From Mycobacterium sp. (GTDB lineage: Bacteria > Actinomycetota > Actinomycetes > Mycobacteriales > Mycobacteriaceae), in contig NZ_JAICZA010000002.1 of assembly GCF_025933915.1 (NCBI RefSeq), forward strand, positions 1 through 64,000: a DNA stretch of 64,000 nt, given 5' to 3'. The notes beneath the pieces were generated by a model. The model was not told the origin of the DNA. It made no database searches and saw only the letters and a program-made list of their open reading frames with translations. Below are positions 46,905-57,987 of this stretch, one piece after another. Each line of letters starts with the position of its first letter. Within the stretch, counting starts at the first letter, position 1. The translations under genes and the position numbers were made by a program.

Positions 46905-49772
46905 TCAGTCCCCGTGGATCGGCGGTCCGGCCGGCCGGCCGGCCGCGCGTCGGCGCCGGGGGCGACCGGAGACCGAGCCACCCGCGCCCGCCCCGGCAGA
47001 GCGCTGCCCAGCGTCGCCGTCGTCGGACTCGTCGGAGTCCTCGTCGTCCAGGTCGTCGTCGTCCAGCTCGAGATCCTCGTCATCGTCGCCCAGGTCTTCC
47101 TCGTCGTCGAGGTCGTCGTCGTCCGAATCGTCGTCATCGTCCGAGTCCTCGTCGTCGTCCGAATCGTCGTCATCGTCGTCCGAGTCCTCATCGTCGTCCG
47201 AGTCCTCATCGTCGTCCGAGTCCTCGTCGTCGGTGTCGTCGAAGTCCTCCTGGTCGGTGTCCGCGATGTCCTCGTCGCGGGCCGCCTTCGTCTCGTCGAA
47301 CTCGTCGGTGACTTCCTCGGTGGCCTCGTCGGACTCGTCGTCGTCGGATGCCCCCTGCGTGGACGAGCCGGCGGCCATCGCCTTGAACATCGGATGCTCG
47401 CCGGGCGAGTGGGCCGGCACCTTGGCCACCACCGGCTCCTCGGCCTTGTTCTTCTTGCGCCGGCCGCGGCGGCCGCCCGACTCGGACTTGCGACCGTTCG
47501 ACGGGGCCGAATCCACCGGGTCGGTGTGCAGCAAGATCCCGCGACCACCACAGTTCGAGCAGGACGTCGAGAAGGCCTCGACCAGCCCGGTGCCCAACCG
47601 CTTGCGGGTCAGCTGGACCAAACCGAGCGAGGTCACCTCGGACACCTGATGACGGGTGCGGTCGCGGGCCAGTGCCTCGGTGAGCCGGCGCAGGACCAAA
47701 TCACGGTTCGACTCCAGCACCATGTCGATGAAGTCGATGACCACGATGCCGCCGATGTCGCGCAACCGCAGTTGGCGCACGATCTCCTCGGCCGCCTCGA
47801 GGTTGTTCTTGGTGACCGTCTGCTCGAGGTTGCCCCCGGACCCGGTGAACTTGCCGGTGTTGACGTCGACCACGGTCATCGCCTCGGTCCGGTCGATCAC
47901 CAGCGTGCCGCCCGATGGCAACCAGACCTTCCGGTCCATCGCCTTGGCCAGCTGCTCGTCGATCCGGTGCACCGCGAACACATCCGGTCCGCCCGATCCG
48001 TCCGGCCCGGCGGCCGGCTCGTACTTGTTCAGCTTCGAAACCAAGTCGGGCGCAACGGAATTCACGTATTCGTTGATGGTGTTCCAGGCCTCGTCACCGG
48101 AGACGATCAGGCCGGCGAAGTCTTCGTTGAACAGATCGCGGATGACCTTGACCAGCACGTCGGGCTCTTCGTACAGAGCCACCGCGGCGCCGGCGGCCTT
48201 CTTCTTGGTCTCGGTCGCCTTGCCGTCGATCTCGTTCCACCGCTCCTGCAAGCGGGTGACGTCACCGCGGATGTCGTCTTCTTTGACGCCCTCGGATGCG
48301 GTCCGGATGATCACCCCCGCGTCGGACGGCACCACCTCGCGCAGGATCTCCTTGAGACGCTGGCGTTCGGTGTCGGGCAACTTGCGGCTGATCCCTGTCG
48401 ACGACGCGCCCGGCACATAGACCAGGTAGCGGCCCGCCAGCGACACCTGCGTGGTGAGCCGCGCGCCCTTGTGTCCGACCGGATCCTTGCTGACCTGGAC
48501 GACGACGTAGTCGCCGGGCTTGAGGGCCTTTTCGATCTTGCGCTCGGCTCCGCCCAGCCCCGCGGCTTCCCAGTTGACCTCACCGGCGTAGAGCACACCG
48601 TTGCGGCCGCGGCCGATGTCGACGAAGGCCGCCTCCATCGAGGGCAGCACGTTCTGCACGATGCCGAGGTAGATGTTGCCCACCAGGGAGGCCGACGCGG
48701 CCGAGGTGACGAAGTGCTCGACGACGATGCCGTCCTCGAGCACCGCGATCTGCGTATACCGCGAACCTTGGTGCGGCGGCTCGCTGCGGACCCGGTCGCG
48801 GACGACCATGACGCGTTCGACGGCCTCGCGGCGCGCCAAGAATTCGGCCTCGGTCAGCACCGGGGGGCGGCGCCGCCCGGCGTCGCGGCCGTCTCGGCGC
48901 CGTTGCCGCTTGGCCTCCAGCCGAGTCGAGCCGTCGATGCCCTTGATCTCGCTGCTCGCACTGCTGCCGGAGCCGTCGCCGCCGTTCTTGCCATTGCGGG
49001 GCGGCCGCTCGTGCACCACCGTGTTCGGCGGGTCGTCGGGCGATGGCACCTCGTCGTTGTCGTCGCCCGATCCGGACTTGCGGCGGCGGCGCCTGCGGCG
49101 GCGGCGATTGCCACCATCCGGCGAACCGTCGTCACCGCCGTCGGAGTCGTCGTCGTCGGAATCGTCGTCGTCGGCATCGGCGGAATCGGCGGAGTCGGAC
49201 TGGGCGCCTTTCGTGCCCCGGCCCTGCGGCTCGTCGTCGTCGCCGTCGTTTTGGCCCTCGGGCCCGCCCTGCTCGCCGCGACCGCGGCCGCGACCGCGAC
49301 GGCCGCGCCGGCGCCGGCGGTTTGACGGCCGATCGGCCTGCTCGTCGTCGTCGTCGCTGTCGGAATCGTCGGAGTCGGCGCCCTCGGCGGTACCGCTCTC
49401 GTCCTCGCCGTCGAGCGGCTGCGGTGCGACGAAGAGCGGCATGTAGTGCGGTCGCTCGGCGACGTTGTCGGGAGTCTCCAGCATCAGCCGCGATTCGGGC
49501 TCGTCGGCACCTGTGTCTTCGCTGCCGCCCGCGTTCTCGGGGCTCTCCTGGGGCTGGGCGGCCAGCAGGTCACGCACCCGCACCGCGTCGGCGCGGTCCA
49601 CGGTGGAATGTGCGCTCCGAATCCGCCCATCGAGCGCGCTGAGCGCGTCCAGCACCCGCTTGCTGGTGGTTCCCAGCGTTCGGGCCAGCGAATGAACCCT
49701 CAACCGATCGGGAAGGTCCTCGGACCGAGTCGATTCTTCTGATGGCTCTGCAGTTGGTGCACCGTCTACCAC
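46905..49772 (-). CDS. rne: Ribonuclease E/G
   Basis: This 955-residue endoribonuclease is central to mRNA turnover and rRNA processing. Its N-terminal third is disordered, alternating acidic (SDDSDSDDDDEQ) and arginine-rich ([18 protein letters not shown]) tracts. The catalytic core (about 340-790) has an S1 domain (GNIYLGIVQNVLPSMEAAFVDIG), the DNase-I-like part with the metal-binding aspartates in DVNTGKF and DFIDM, and the zinc-link CSNCGGRG. The C-terminus has a basic patch and then an almost purely Asp/Glu/Ser tract of about 90 residues, ending in an arginine-rich tail. Tails in mycobacterial RNase E bind RNA and partner proteins. Length matches Rv2444c (about 953). It is transcribed alone behind a structured leader. 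Confidence 0.95.
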   Translation of the reverse strand: MVDGAPTAEPSEESTRSEDLPDRLRVHSLARTLGTTSKRVLDALSALDGRIRSAHSTVDRADAVRVRDLLAAQPQESPENAGGSEDTGADEPESRLMLETPDNVAERPHYMPLFVAPQPLDGEDESGTAEGADSDDSDSDDDDEQADRPSNRRRRRGRRGRGRGRGEQGGPEGQNDGDDDEPQGRGTKGAQSDSADSADADDDDSDDDDSDGGDDGSPDGGNRRRRRRRRRKSGSGDDNDEVPSPDDPPNTVVHERPPRNGKNGGDGSGSSASSEIKGIDGSTRLEAKRQRRRDGRDAGRRRPPVLTEAEFLARREAVERVMVVRDRVRSEPPHQGSRYTQIAVLEDGIVVEHFVTSAASASLVGNIYLGIVQNVLPSMEAAFVDIGRGRNGVLYAGEVNWEAAGLGGAERKIEKALKPGDYVVVQVSKDPVGHKGARLTTQVSLAGRYLVYVPGASSTGISRKLPDTERQRLKEILREVVPSDAGVIIRTASEGVKEDDIRGDVTRLQERWNEIDGKATETKKKAAGAAVALYEEPDVLVKVIRDLFNEDFAGLIVSGDEAWNTINEYVNSVAPDLVSKLNKYEPAAGPDGSGGPDVFAVHRIDEQLAKAMDRKVWLPSGGTLVIDRTEAMTVVDVNTGKFTGSGGNLEQTVTKNNLEAAEEIVRQLRLRDIGGIVVIDFIDMVLESNRDLVLRRLTEALARDRTRHQVSEVTSLGLVQLTRKRLGTGLVEAFSTSCSNCGGRGILLHTDPVDSAPSNGRKSESGGRRGRRKKNKAEEPVVAKVPAHSPGEHPMFKAMAAGSSTQGASDDDESDEATEEVTDEFDETKAARDEDIADTDQEDFDDTDDEDSDDDEDSDDDEDSDDDDDDSDDDEDSDDDDDSDDDDLDDEEDLGDDDEDLELDDDDLDDEDSDESDDGDAGQRSAGAGAGGSVSGRPRRRRAAGRPAGPPIHGD
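47035..47240. repeat. Trinucleotide-like repeat encoding the acidic RNase E tail
   Basis: The plus strand here is almost entirely TCGTCGTCC/GAGTCCTCATC-type triplets, imperfect tandem copies encoding (Asp)n-Glu-Asp-Ser blocks such as EDSDDDEDSDDDED. Slippage is likely, so length probably varies between strains. Confidence 0.8.
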
Positions 49773-50115
49773 GTATTCTCCTCAAGCCCCCGGGCGCGTC
49801 TTTGCGACGCGGCCACGCGAGGGCTTCGCTATGGGCCCGGGTCACTTCTCCCGGGCTTGTGATGGTCTCGCCCCGAGCGGCTCAGGTTAGAACCCACTCG
49901 GCGCCGTGCTGAATGACGGCCTGACATGCAGCGAACCAAGGCGACGGGGCTATGGTCGCGCTTGTCCAAGTCTTCATTCGGGTGTCTGAAGCCGGTCCGG
50001 CGACGTTCACCCGAGATCAGTATCCCACATCACGCCGCGGCCCAACCCACACCTGATGCAGCCCGATGCGGCGAACACCGGTCAGCGCGGCACCACGAGA
50101 CCGATCGTCGCAGCT
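49773..50115 (-). promoter_or_regulatory. Promoter and structured leader of rne
   Basis: No gene is supported in these 343 bases. On the minus strand GATACT near 50024 is a plausible -10, giving a leader of about 240 bases. Two hairpins lie close to the start: GCCCGGG/CCCGGGC with an eight-base loop (49835-49856) and GCGTC/GACGC (about 49797-49811). A long structured leader is consistent with RNase E autoregulation, established in E. coli. Confidence 0.45.
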
Positions 50116-50526
50116 CTAGGCGCCGGGAAACCAGAGCGCGATTTCTCGCTTCGCGGACTCGATCGAATCCGAGCCATGCACCAGATTGAACTGGGTCTCG
50201 AGCCCGAAATCGCCCCGGATCGTGCCGGGGATCGCCTTCTCGACCGGGTCGGTACCGCCCGCGAGCTGCCGAAACGCCGCGATCGCCCGCGGCCCCTCCA
50301 CGATGGCCGCCACCACCGGCCCCGAGGTGATGAACTCCAGCAACGGCTCGAAGAAGGGCTTGCCCTCGTGTTCCGCGTAATGCTGGGCGGCGAGGTCTTG
50401 GCTGACGTGCCGGAGTTCCAGCGCGGCGATGGTGAGGCCTTTTCGCTCGATCCGGCCGATGATCTCCCCCACCAGCTGTCGCTGGACGCCGTCCGGCTTG
50501 ATCAGTACCAATGTCCGTTCCGTCAC
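50116..50526 (-). CDS. ndk: Nucleoside diphosphate kinase
   Basis: This 136-residue enzyme transfers the gamma-phosphate from ATP to nucleoside diphosphates through a phosphohistidine. The N-terminal [15 protein letters not shown] and the active-site [16 protein letters not shown] (His117 type) are intact, and length equals Rv2445c. It follows the DUF4233 gene in the valS-folC-DUF4233-ndk unit with a 63-base gap. Confidence 0.97.
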   Translation of the reverse strand: MTERTLVLIKPDGVQRQLVGEIIGRIERKGLTIAALELRHVSQDLAAQHYAEHEGKPFFEPLLEFITSGPVVAAIVEGPRAIAAFRQLAGGTDPVEKAIPGTIRGDFGLETQFNLVHGSDSIESAKREIALWFPGA

Positions 50527-50589
50527 GGCGGACAGCGTACATAACCAGGTGGCAATGCGGCGGGTCCGTGCTCGTGTCCTTGCGCGGGC

Positions 50590-50976
50590 CTACCCCTGTC
50601 GGCGCCGAACCTCGGCCCGGAAGTAGGCGATCAGGGCCCACAGCCCGCTGAACAGCACGCCGATGAACCCCACCCCGGGGTACACGGCGAAGCCGGCGAG
50701 CAGGATCACTTGCACGCCCAGGTTGGCCCAGATGGCCCACGGTTTGCGCTGCACCCCGGCCATCAGGATCAGCAGTACGGCCAGGCCGACCAGGTAGGTC
50801 AGCGACGCCGTCGTCAGGCCGCCGCCGACCGCGCCCACCACCGGTATCGCCAGCAGCACCACGATGGCCTCGAGGATCAGCGTCAGAGCCATCACCGCGC
50901 CGAAGCTGCGCCAGGGGTCGGCCGGTGGCGTCGGGCCCGGCTCCTCGGGGTTCTGGGGTGGGTCCGGTTGGGTCAT
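50590..50976 (-). CDS. DUF4233 four-helix membrane protein
   Basis: This 128-residue protein has a proline-rich N-terminus and four predicted membrane helices (SFGAVMALTLILEAIVVLLAIPVV, LTYLVGLAVLLILMAGV, ANLGVQVILLAGFAVYP, GVLFSGLWALIAYF), then a short basic tail. It matches Rv2446c. Its start overlaps the folC stop by ATGA, so it is translated with folC. No function is known; the fixed link to folC and valS across actinobacteria is the only clue. Confidence 0.88.
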   Translation of the reverse strand: MTQPDPPQNPEEPGPTPPADPWRSFGAVMALTLILEAIVVLLAIPVVGAVGGGLTTASLTYLVGLAVLLILMAGVQRKPWAIWANLGVQVILLAGFAVYPGVGFIGVLFSGLWALIAYFRAEVRRRQG

Positions 50977-52418
50977 TGCGGATCACGCCCGAACAGGGTG
51001 CGCGCCGCGCCGGCGGTGACGACCGAACCGGTGATGACGATGCCGGTTCCGGAGAAGGCTTCGGCGTGCCCGTCGAGCGCGGCGTCGTCGACCAGCGCGG
51101 TCGCGACGTCGATGGCGTCGCGCAGGTTCTCGGCGGTGCTCACCCTGTCGGGTCCGAACCGCTCGCGCGCCGCCAAGGCCAGCGACTCGACGTCGAGCGC
51201 GCGCGGGGACCCGTTGTGGGTCACGACGACGGCGTCGAACACCGGCTGCAGGGCGGCGAGGATGCCGTCGACATCCTTGTCGGCGAGCACGCTGAGCACC
51301 CCGACGAGATAGCGGAAGTCGAACTCGCCGGCCAGCGTCTGGGCCAGCGCGACCGCACCGGCGGGATTGTGCGCGGCGTCGATGAACACCGTGGGCGCGC
51401 CACGCATCCGCTCCAGCCGGCCGGGGCTGGCGACGGCGGCGAATCCGGCGCGGACGGCCTCGACGTCGAGCTGACGCTGCGCGCCGGCGCCGAAGAACGC
51501 CTCGACCGCCGCCAGCGCCAGCGCGGCGTTGTGCGCCTGGTGTTCGCCGTGCAGCGGCAGGTAGACATCGGAATACACGCCGCCGAGTCCCTGCAGCGTC
51601 AGCACCTGTCCGCCGATGGCGACCTGGCGGCCCAGGACGGCGAACTCCGAGTCCTCGCGGGCCACCGCGGCATCGGCTTGCACGGTTTGGGCCAACAACA
51701 CTTCCATCACTTCGGGCGCCTGGCGCGCGATGACCGCGACGGTGTCCGGTGCGCCCTCCGGCGCCCGGGTGATGATGCCGGCCTTCTCCCCGGCGATGCC
51801 GGCGAGATCGTCGCCCAGGTATTCGACGTGGTCGATGGCGATCGGGGTGATGACCGCGACCGGCGCGTTGATGACGTTGGTGGCATCCCAGCGTCCACCC
51901 ATCCCCACCTCGACCACGGCGACGTCGACGGGGGCGTCGGCGAACGCGGCGAACGCCATCGCGGTCAGCACCTCGAACTTGCTCATCGACGGACCGCCGG
52001 CGGCGTGCGATTGCGCGTCGACAATCTGTACGAACGGCTCGATCTCGCGGTAGGTCGCCACGTAGTGCGCCGGGCTGATCGGCGTGGAATCGATCGAGAT
52101 GCGTTCGACCGCCGACTGCAGGTGGGGGCTGGTGGTGCGCCCGGTGCGACGCTGTAGCGCGGTGATCAGCGCGTCGACCATGCGGGCCACCGAGGTCTTG
52201 CCGTTGGTGCCCGCGACGTGGATCGACGGGTAGGCGAGTTGCGGTGAACCCAAAAGGTCCATCAGCGCGCTGATGCGGGTCAGGCTCGGCTCGATTTTGG
52301 TCTCGGGCCAGCGTTGGTCCAGCAGATGCTCGACCTGCAGTAAGGACGCGATCTCGTCCGGGGTGGGAACCGCGCTGGGAACTTCGGCATCCTCAGCCCA
52401 CTCGGGCGGCTCCGTCAT
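50973..52418 (-). CDS. folC: Folylpolyglutamate synthase / dihydrofolate synthase
   Basis: This 481-residue Mur-ligase-family enzyme adds glutamate to dihydropteroate and then to folates. Motifs: the P-loop [28 protein letters not shown], the metal-binding [14 protein letters not shown], and [12 protein letters not shown] at the C-terminal domain. The ATG at 52418 overlaps the valS stop as ATGA and gives the family length; the tracked ORF runs 260 codons further into valS and is shadow. It corresponds to Rv2447c. Confidence 0.95.
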   Translation of the reverse strand: MTEPPEWAEDAEVPSAVPTPDEIASLLQVEHLLDQRWPETKIEPSLTRISALMDLLGSPQLAYPSIHVAGTNGKTSVARMVDALITALQRRTGRTTSPHLQSAVERISIDSTPISPAHYVATYREIEPFVQIVDAQSHAAGGPSMSKFEVLTAMAFAAFADAPVDVAVVEVGMGGRWDATNVINAPVAVITPIAIDHVEYLGDDLAGIAGEKAGIITRAPEGAPDTVAVIARQAPEVMEVLLAQTVQADAAVAREDSEFAVLGRQVAIGGQVLTLQGLGGVYSDVYLPLHGEHQAHNAALALAAVEAFFGAGAQRQLDVEAVRAGFAAVASPGRLERMRGAPTVFIDAAHNPAGAVALAQTLAGEFDFRYLVGVLSVLADKDVDGILAALQPVFDAVVVTHNGSPRALDVESLALAARERFGPDRVSTAENLRDAIDVATALVDDAALDGHAEAFSGTGIVITGSVVTAGAARTLFGRDPQ

Positions 52419-55063
52419 TGCATCCCGGCTAGCCGCGCGTTGATCCGCTCGGTTTCTTCTTGGGCCAGGCGTTGACGGTCCCGGATCTTGTCGACGACGT
52501 TTTGCGGGGCCTTGCCCAAGAAGTCCTCGTTGGCCAATTTGGCGGTGGTCGACGCCAGCTCCTTGTGCGCAGCGGCCAGATCCTTTTCCAGTCGGCGACG
52601 CTCGGCGGCGACGTCGATGGTGCCGGAGGTGTCCAGTTCGACGACGACGGTGCCACCGCTGAGCCTGACTTCCACGGATGCCGACGGGCGGAATTGCGGC
52701 CCGGCGGCGGTGAGCCACGCCAGCGACGTCACCGCACTCACCTGGGTGCGCAGATCGGATTCCTCCACACCAGTCATCCGGGCCGGCACCTTCTGGCGGT
52801 CCGCCAGGCCTTGATCGCTGCGGAACCGGCGAACCTCGGTCACCAATTTCTGCATATCGGTAACTCGCTGTGCGGCAACCTGATCCAGGCTTATCCCGGA
52901 CGACTGGGGCCAGTCGGCGATCACCAAAGTCTCCTTGCCGGTCAGCGCCTGCCACAGGGCCTCGGTGATGAACGGGATCACCGGGTGCAGCAGCCGCAGC
53001 AACGTGTCCAGCGTCGCCGCCAACACGGCCGTGGTGTGCGCGACCCCCTCGGCGAGTTGCGTCTTGGCCAATTCGACGTACCAGTCGCAGAATTCGTCCC
53101 ATGCGAAGTGGTAGAGCGCCTCGCAGGCGCGGCTGAATTCGTAGTTGTCGAACGCCGAATCGACTTCCGCACGAACCTCTTCCAGGCGCCCGAGGATCCA
53201 TCGGTCGGCGTCGGTGAGCTCGGTCGGCGGGGGCACGGGCGCGAGCTGAGCGCCGTTGAGGAGTGCGTAACGGGTGGCGTTGAACAGCTTGGTGCAGAAA
53301 TTGCGCGACGCCCGGACGTGGTCCTCACCGATCGCCAGGTCGCCACCGGGGCTGGCGCCGCGGGCCAGCGTGAACCGCAGGGCATCGGCACCGAAGATTT
53401 CCACCCAGTCCAGCGGGTCGATGACGTTGCCCTTGGACTTGCTCATCTTGCGGCCGGACTCGTCGCGGATCAGCCCGTGCAAAAAGACATCGGTGAACGG
53501 CACCTGCGGGCCGCGTTGACCGTCCAGGGTGATGGCGTCGTCGTCACCGACGAAGGTCCCGAACATCATCATCCTGGCCACCCAGAAGAACAAGATGTCG
53601 TAACCGGTGACCAGAACGCTTGTCGGATAGAACTTTTCGAGCTCTGGGGTCTTCTCCGGCCAGCCCAAGGTGGAAAACGGCCACAGCGCAGAGGAGAACC
53701 AGGTGTCCAGGACGTCGGGGTCCTGCTCCCAGCCTTCTGGCGGCGTTTCGTCGGGGCCCACGCAGCGCTGTTCGCCGTCGGGCCCATACCAGATCGGGAT
53801 GCGATGGCCCCACCACAGCTGCCGGGAGATGCACCAGTCGTGCATGTCGTCGACCCAGGCGAACCACCGCGGTTCCAGGCTGGCCGGGTGAATCACGGTG
53901 TCGCCGTTGCGCACCGCGTCACCGGCGGCCTTGGCCAGCGATTCCACCCGGACCCACCACTGCAGCGACAGCCGCGGCTCGATCGGCTCACCACTGCGCT
54001 CGGAGTGTCCGACGCTGTGCAGGTAGGGTCGCTTCTCCTCGACGATCCGACCTTCGGCCGCCAGGGCTTCGCGCACCGCGACCCGGGCCTGAAAACGGTC
54101 CATGCCGTCGAATTGCGTTCCGGTGTCGGTGATCCGCCCGCGGGTGTCCATGATCGAGATCATCGGCAGCTGATGACGCAGGCCGATCTCGAAGTCATTG
54201 GGGTCATGCGCGGGTGTGACTTTGACTGCGCCGGTGCCGAATTCGGGATCCACATGCTCGTCGGCGACCACGACGAGCTGACGGTCCACAAACGGGTGCG
54301 GCAGGCTGGTGCCGACCAGGTGACGGTAGCGATCGTCGTCGGGGTGCACCGCGATCGCGGTGTCGCCGAGCATCGTCTCCATCCGGGTGGTGGCGACCAC
54401 GATGTGCGGTTGTGAGTCGTCCATCGAGCCGTACCGGAACGACACCAGTTCGCCCTCGACGTCAAGGTAGTTGACCTCGAGATCCGAGATCGCCGTCTCG
54501 AGAATCGGCGACCAGTTGACCAGCCGCTCCGCTTGATAGATCAAACCGGCGACGTAGAGCCGCTTGAAGATCGTGCGGACCGCCCGTGACAGGCCCTCGT
54601 CCATGGTGAACCGGTCGCGGCTCCAGTCCACCCCGTCGCCGAGCCGGCGCATCTGCCCACCGATGGCCCCGCCGGACTCGCGCTTCCAGTCCCACACCTT
54701 CTCGACGAACAGCTCCCGACCGAAGTCCTCCTTGGCCTTACCGTCGACCGCAAGCTGCTTTTCCACCACGCTCTGCGTGGCGATACCGGCGTGGTCCATG
54801 CCCGGCTGCCACAACACCTCATATCCCTGCATCCGCTTGCGGCGGGTCAGGGCGTCCATCATGGTGTGCTCCAGCGCATGGCCCATGTGCAGGCTGCCGG
54901 TCACGTTCGGCGGCGGCAGCACGATCGAGTAGCCGGGCTTGTGGCTGGCCGGGTCCGCCGCGAAGTACCCGGCATCCACCCACTTCTGGTAGATGGCGCT
55001 TTCGGCCGCAGCGGGGTCCCACGACTTGGGCAGGTCGGTGGCGGGGCTGCGGCTGGCGGTCAC
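52415..55063 (-). CDS. valS: Valyl-tRNA synthetase
   Basis: This 882-residue class I synthetase charges tRNA-Val. It has the HIGH-type motif ([18 protein letters not shown]), the editing domain in the middle, KMSKS ([14 protein letters not shown]), an anticodon-binding helical domain, and a C-terminal coiled coil (about 810-880; [15 protein letters not shown]) typical of ValRS. It leads the valS-folC-DUF4233-ndk unit. No T-box or other leader was recognised in the short gap upstream. Confidence 0.97.
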   Translation of the reverse strand: MTASRSPATDLPKSWDPAAAESAIYQKWVDAGYFAADPASHKPGYSIVLPPPNVTGSLHMGHALEHTMMDALTRRKRMQGYEVLWQPGMDHAGIATQSVVEKQLAVDGKAKEDFGRELFVEKVWDWKRESGGAIGGQMRRLGDGVDWSRDRFTMDEGLSRAVRTIFKRLYVAGLIYQAERLVNWSPILETAISDLEVNYLDVEGELVSFRYGSMDDSQPHIVVATTRMETMLGDTAIAVHPDDDRYRHLVGTSLPHPFVDRQLVVVADEHVDPEFGTGAVKVTPAHDPNDFEIGLRHQLPMISIMDTRGRITDTGTQFDGMDRFQARVAVREALAAEGRIVEEKRPYLHSVGHSERSGEPIEPRLSLQWWVRVESLAKAAGDAVRNGDTVIHPASLEPRWFAWVDDMHDWCISRQLWWGHRIPIWYGPDGEQRCVGPDETPPEGWEQDPDVLDTWFSSALWPFSTLGWPEKTPELEKFYPTSVLVTGYDILFFWVARMMMFGTFVGDDDAITLDGQRGPQVPFTDVFLHGLIRDESGRKMSKSKGNVIDPLDWVEIFGADALRFTLARGASPGGDLAIGEDHVRASRNFCTKLFNATRYALLNGAQLAPVPPPTELTDADRWILGRLEEVRAEVDSAFDNYEFSRACEALYHFAWDEFCDWYVELAKTQLAEGVAHTTAVLAATLDTLLRLLHPVIPFITEALWQALTGKETLVIADWPQSSGISLDQVAAQRVTDMQKLVTEVRRFRSDQGLADRQKVPARMTGVEESDLRTQVSAVTSLAWLTAAGPQFRPSASVEVRLSGGTVVVELDTSGTIDVAAERRRLEKDLAAAHKELASTTAKLANEDFLGKAPQNVVDKIRDRQRLAQEETERINARLAGMQ

Positions 55064-55121
55064 CCGTCAATTCTAGGGAGCGCTGTTTACCCCCATGTAA
55101 GTGCCCGAACCGTGAGCCGGG

Positions 55122-56381
55122 TCACTGTGCCAGCCGGTCAACCTGCAAGGACACACCCGCGGCGGGGAATCGGTCCAGCAGAGCGTCGCCCATCGCCGCC
55201 GCGGGCGTGAGGACGCCATGCAGGTCTGGGAGCTTGTCACGGTCGAATGCCAACGCGAGGCCGCACTCCCCCAGCAACACCGACGTCGCCTTGTAGCCGG
55301 GGTCGCCGCGTTGCTCCATGCGCGCCACGTACCGGGCGCCGGTGGTTGTGGTGGTGTAGGTCTCGATCCGGTAGTAGCCGCGCTCCCGCGCGGCCGGGCT
55401 GGGGCCGGTTCCGGGTTTGGGCACGATGCGCTCCACCAGCCGGCGCGGCAGCAGCCGGAAAAAGCGGCTGCCCAACCCGAAGGTTGCGGCGGCAGCCCCG
55501 CCCACCACAGCGGAGGCCACCGGTGCGATCGGCGAGGACCCCAGGCTCATGCTTTCGCTGTAGCGCAATTCACGCCCGTACGCCCAGTCCAGCAATGCAT
55601 TGCTGCGCCGTACGATCCGCGTGTTGTAGGGCGCCATGACGAAACCCGCGGTCCACAGCCCACTCAGTTCCGGCGCGATCCGACGACCTCGACGCCACGG
55701 CAGGTCGGGCTGCGCCCCGATTTCAGGTTCGGCGCCGCGGTCGCTGCTCAGCGTGTATGGGTCGGCGAGTTGGCGCCGGACCTCGGGATCACGCGACGCG
55801 CTATCCAGCACCTCCAGCATCGATGCGACGGTGCCACCGGAAACCCCGCCGGAGAAGGAACGGACCACGAGGTCGGTGTCGACGAGCTCGCCGGCGCCGT
55901 CGTCACGCGCAGCACGGTAGAGCCCATACACGCTGAGGTCTGAAGGGACGGAATCGAATCCGCACGCGTGCACGATGCGGGCACCGGTGTCCGCGGCCTG
56001 CTTGTGGAATTGGTCGATGCTGTCGCGGACGAACATCGCCTCTCCGGTCAGATCGGCGTAGTCGGTTCCCGCGGCGGCGCAGGCGGCCACCAGCGGCAAC
56101 CCGTAGCGGGTGTAGGGCCCGACCGTGGTGATGACGACTTGGGTGCGCGCCGCCATCTCGTTCAGCGTCGAGGGCGAGGAGGCGTCTGCGTTCAGGACGG
56201 GCCACGACTGCGCGGGTTCGCCCAGCGTGTCGCGGACGGCGCGCAATCGGTCGGGCGACCTGCCGGCCAGCGCGACCCGTTTGTCAGGTGCCGAGCTGGC
56301 CAGGTATTCGGCAGTGAGCTTGCCGACGAAGCCGGTCGCCCCGTACAGCACAATGTCGAATTCGCGCGGCGTTGCGGTCAC
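55122..56381 (-). CDS. Saccharopine-dehydrogenase-family oxidoreductase (trans-acting enoyl reductase type)
   Basis: This 419-residue protein has an N-terminal Rossmann domain (DIVLYGATGFVGKLTAEYLA) and the conserved TVGPYTRYGLPLVAACAAAGTDYADLTGE and VHACGFDSVPSDL of mycobacterial saccharopine-dehydrogenase-like proteins. It matches Rv2449c. The same family includes Rv2953, the trans-acting enoyl reductase of phthiocerol dimycocerosate synthesis, so a lipid substrate is plausible, and a link to the PKS is possible but not indicated by position. A hydrophobic segment near residue 280 (PVASAVVGGAAAATFGLG) suggests membrane association. Translation begins at a GTG. Confidence 0.82.
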   Translation of the reverse strand: MTATPREFDIVLYGATGFVGKLTAEYLASSAPDKRVALAGRSPDRLRAVRDTLGEPAQSWPVLNADASSPSTLNEMAARTQVVITTVGPYTRYGLPLVAACAAAGTDYADLTGEAMFVRDSIDQFHKQAADTGARIVHACGFDSVPSDLSVYGLYRAARDDGAGELVDTDLVVRSFSGGVSGGTVASMLEVLDSASRDPEVRRQLADPYTLSSDRGAEPEIGAQPDLPWRRGRRIAPELSGLWTAGFVMAPYNTRIVRRSNALLDWAYGRELRYSESMSLGSSPIAPVASAVVGGAAAATFGLGSRFFRLLPRRLVERIVPKPGTGPSPAARERGYYRIETYTTTTTGARYVARMEQRGDPGYKATSVLLGECGLALAFDRDKLPDLHGVLTPAAAMGDALLDRFPAAGVSLQVDRLAQ

Positions 56382-56483
56382 GAGCCTGACGCTACCCGAC
56401 GGCGGGGGCGGCGACGGCTGGAGCTAAGGAGTGCCGGGCACAGCGGCCCGGCACTCCTTTATGTGTGTCTGCGAAGCCGTCGA

Positions 56484-57209
<726 letters not shown>

Positions 57210-57987
57210 TTTTTTTGATTACTCTTCCGTAACCCGTTGCGGGCTAACACGGACCGACCGTAGAAGACGCCGAGCCATTCGTCATCTTCGGAAATCGCGT
57301 ATCTCGTTTCGGTAACGAGCCGATCACGCCGCGATCGCGACCCCATTCGTGCAGGTCACCGCGGACTTTTCGGCGACGGCACGCCGATCGCACGCACAAA
57401 CAAATGGTGAGCCTAATCACCCATATTTTGTGAGCTGGCGCACGTTTATTTGGGGCGTTATTGCCGATTCGCCGCAGCCACAACGGATCCGCCGTCGCTT
57501 GCCATCGGGCCGGCGCAAGGTACCGCAAGTCGAGCCGTTTCTCAGGTCGCCACGCCAGATGAGCGAGCGTCAATCATTTCTGCGACGGATTATTGTGTCC
57601 CACAACATTATTAGCTAAGCACAGACTCGCCTAACCCCGAGTTGGCCGATTCGATGATGCGTATTACCTTTTCCGACAATGTCTTTCATTGAACATCGCA
57701 CTGCGACAAAGCATTTCATGATCGGCCGGCTACGCATCACAACCCATCGGCGCCCACTCTAAACCCGTCAATGGGCGGCGCTCATCCGCACCTCGGGTTT
57801 CACGCAGTCGAAATTTGCCACGAAGACCACGGCCGCGTACCAGGGCGGCTCTTCACGGAGCCTCAAATCGCCGCAGCGCCAACAGATCACGGTGTCCCTT
57901 GGCGCAGTCGGCCTTTGCGAAAGTACTCAACAGATCGCCATGGGCAACGCGGGCCCATTAGGGACCCGATCGGCGCAGCGTCGGGCC
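57210..57987. other. AT-richer intergenic region with rpfE promoter candidate
   Basis: No gene is supported; ORFs on both strands here look random. On the minus strand TACGGT (57257-57262) with ATGACG 17 bases upstream is a fair promoter for the rpfE leader. Bases from about 57400 to 57760 are much more AT-rich than the surroundings (TTATTGTG, ATTATTAGC, TTACCTTTTCC), which may mark other promoters or foreign sequence. M. tuberculosis has small hypothetical genes at this place, not recognisable here. Confidence 0.45.

Noticed and set aside
47035-47240. CRISPR or VNTR array
   Set aside because: The repeats are in-frame coding triplets of RNase E, without spacers or constant unit length.
46914-49325. 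803-aa plus-strand ORF opposite rne
   Set aside because: Val/Leu/Arg-rich antisense of the Asp- and Arg-rich RNase E codons; rne itself has all catalytic motifs.
52460-54415. 651-aa plus-strand ORF opposite valS
   Set aside because: High-GC antisense shadow; no domain recognised, and ValRS motifs are clear on the minus strand.
57244-57618. Small ORFs (109 aa minus, 89 aa plus) upstream of rpfE
   Set aside because: No ribosome site, atypical codon use and no recognisable fold; the region looks regulatory.
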